Below are positions 63,957 to 64,000 of a stretch of DNA of 64,000 bases, in pieces. Made by a program: the position numbers and the translations under genes. The notes under the pieces are model-generated. The model did not search any database. It was given only the letters and a program-made list of their open reading frames with translations, and was not told the origin of the DNA. Source of the DNA: Promethearchaeota archaeon (GTDB lineage: Archaea > Asgardarchaeota > Lokiarchaeia > Sigyniarchaeales > SOKP01); the NCBI GenBank assembly GCA_019058445.1, contig JAHPZA010000010.1, positions 248,001 through 312,000 on the forward strand, written 5' to 3'. How positions within the stretch are numbered: position 1 is the first letter of the stretch; the number at the start of each line of letters is the position of its first letter.

Positions 63957-64000
63957 GGATTTTTTTAATTCAATAATCTCTTTCCTATAATAAATTATTG

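Noticed and set aside
1..64000. Insertion sequences, integrases, tRNA or rRNA genes
   Set aside because: No transposase or integrase motif, no conserved tRNA arms or rRNA segments were recognised on either strand, although the mosaic layout suggests past recombination.

Overview
The window is a strongly AT-rich, gene-dense surface-glycan island. No rRNA, tRNA, CRISPR array, integrase or insertion sequence was seen. The organism is most likely an archaeon. Several gene starts carry TATA-box-like elements at short distance, and many starts use TTG, GTG or rarer codons. Dolichol-phosphate-sugar-synthase-like GT2 enzymes and large GT-C membrane glycosyltransferases also fit. An Asgard (Lokiarchaeia-like) genome is plausible, but nothing here proves the lineage and a bacterium is not excluded.

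Region 1 (about 0-31 kb) is a mosaic of mostly single-gene units on both strands. It holds GT4 and GT2 glycosyltransferases, two Wzx-type flippases (7.2-8.8 and 22.8-24.4 kb), several GT-C-like membrane enzymes, a HGSNAT/OpgC-like membrane acyltransferase, two asparagine-synthase-family proteins and a radical SAM/SPASM protein. A compact three-gene unit (DegT aminotransferase, Gfo/Idh dehydrogenase, left-handed beta-helix acyltransferase, 18.7-21.4 kb) matches the WbpE-WbpB-WbpD logic for a 3-acylamido (2,3-diacetamido) uronic acid.

Region 2 (31-38 kb) carries a decayed GT4 remnant and three large GT-C proteins. Two of them have paralogues elsewhere in the window (10.0 and 13.1 kb; 59.8 kb).

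Region 3 (38-42.5 kb) is a self-contained block: two membrane-anchored CotH kinase-like proteins flank a DUF4956 membrane protein and a VTC-domain (polyphosphate polymerase-like) protein.

Region 4 (42.5-51.1 kb) is the most unusual part. It is an acyl-carrier-protein module: ACP, acyl-AMP ligase, an iron alcohol dehydrogenase fused to a LuxE acyl-protein synthetase, and a LuxC acyl reductase in one tight operon. A MaoC hydratase and a 4'-phosphopantetheinyl transferase converge on it. A PIG-L deacetylase and a GNAT acyltransferase diverge from it. It looks like a dedicated route that activates an acyl group, loads it on an ACP and reduces or hydrates it, perhaps to decorate an amino sugar.

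Region 5 (51.4-64 kb) returns to glycan assembly: GT4 and GT2 enzymes, a second PIG-L, a methyltransferase, a DegT-WbqC pair, a GT-C protein and a UDP-sugar 4-epimerase.

Recurrent themes are paralogue expansion, gene remnants in the gaps, and at least two genes whose only sensible start codon is AUA preceded by a well-placed Shine-Dalgarno sequence.
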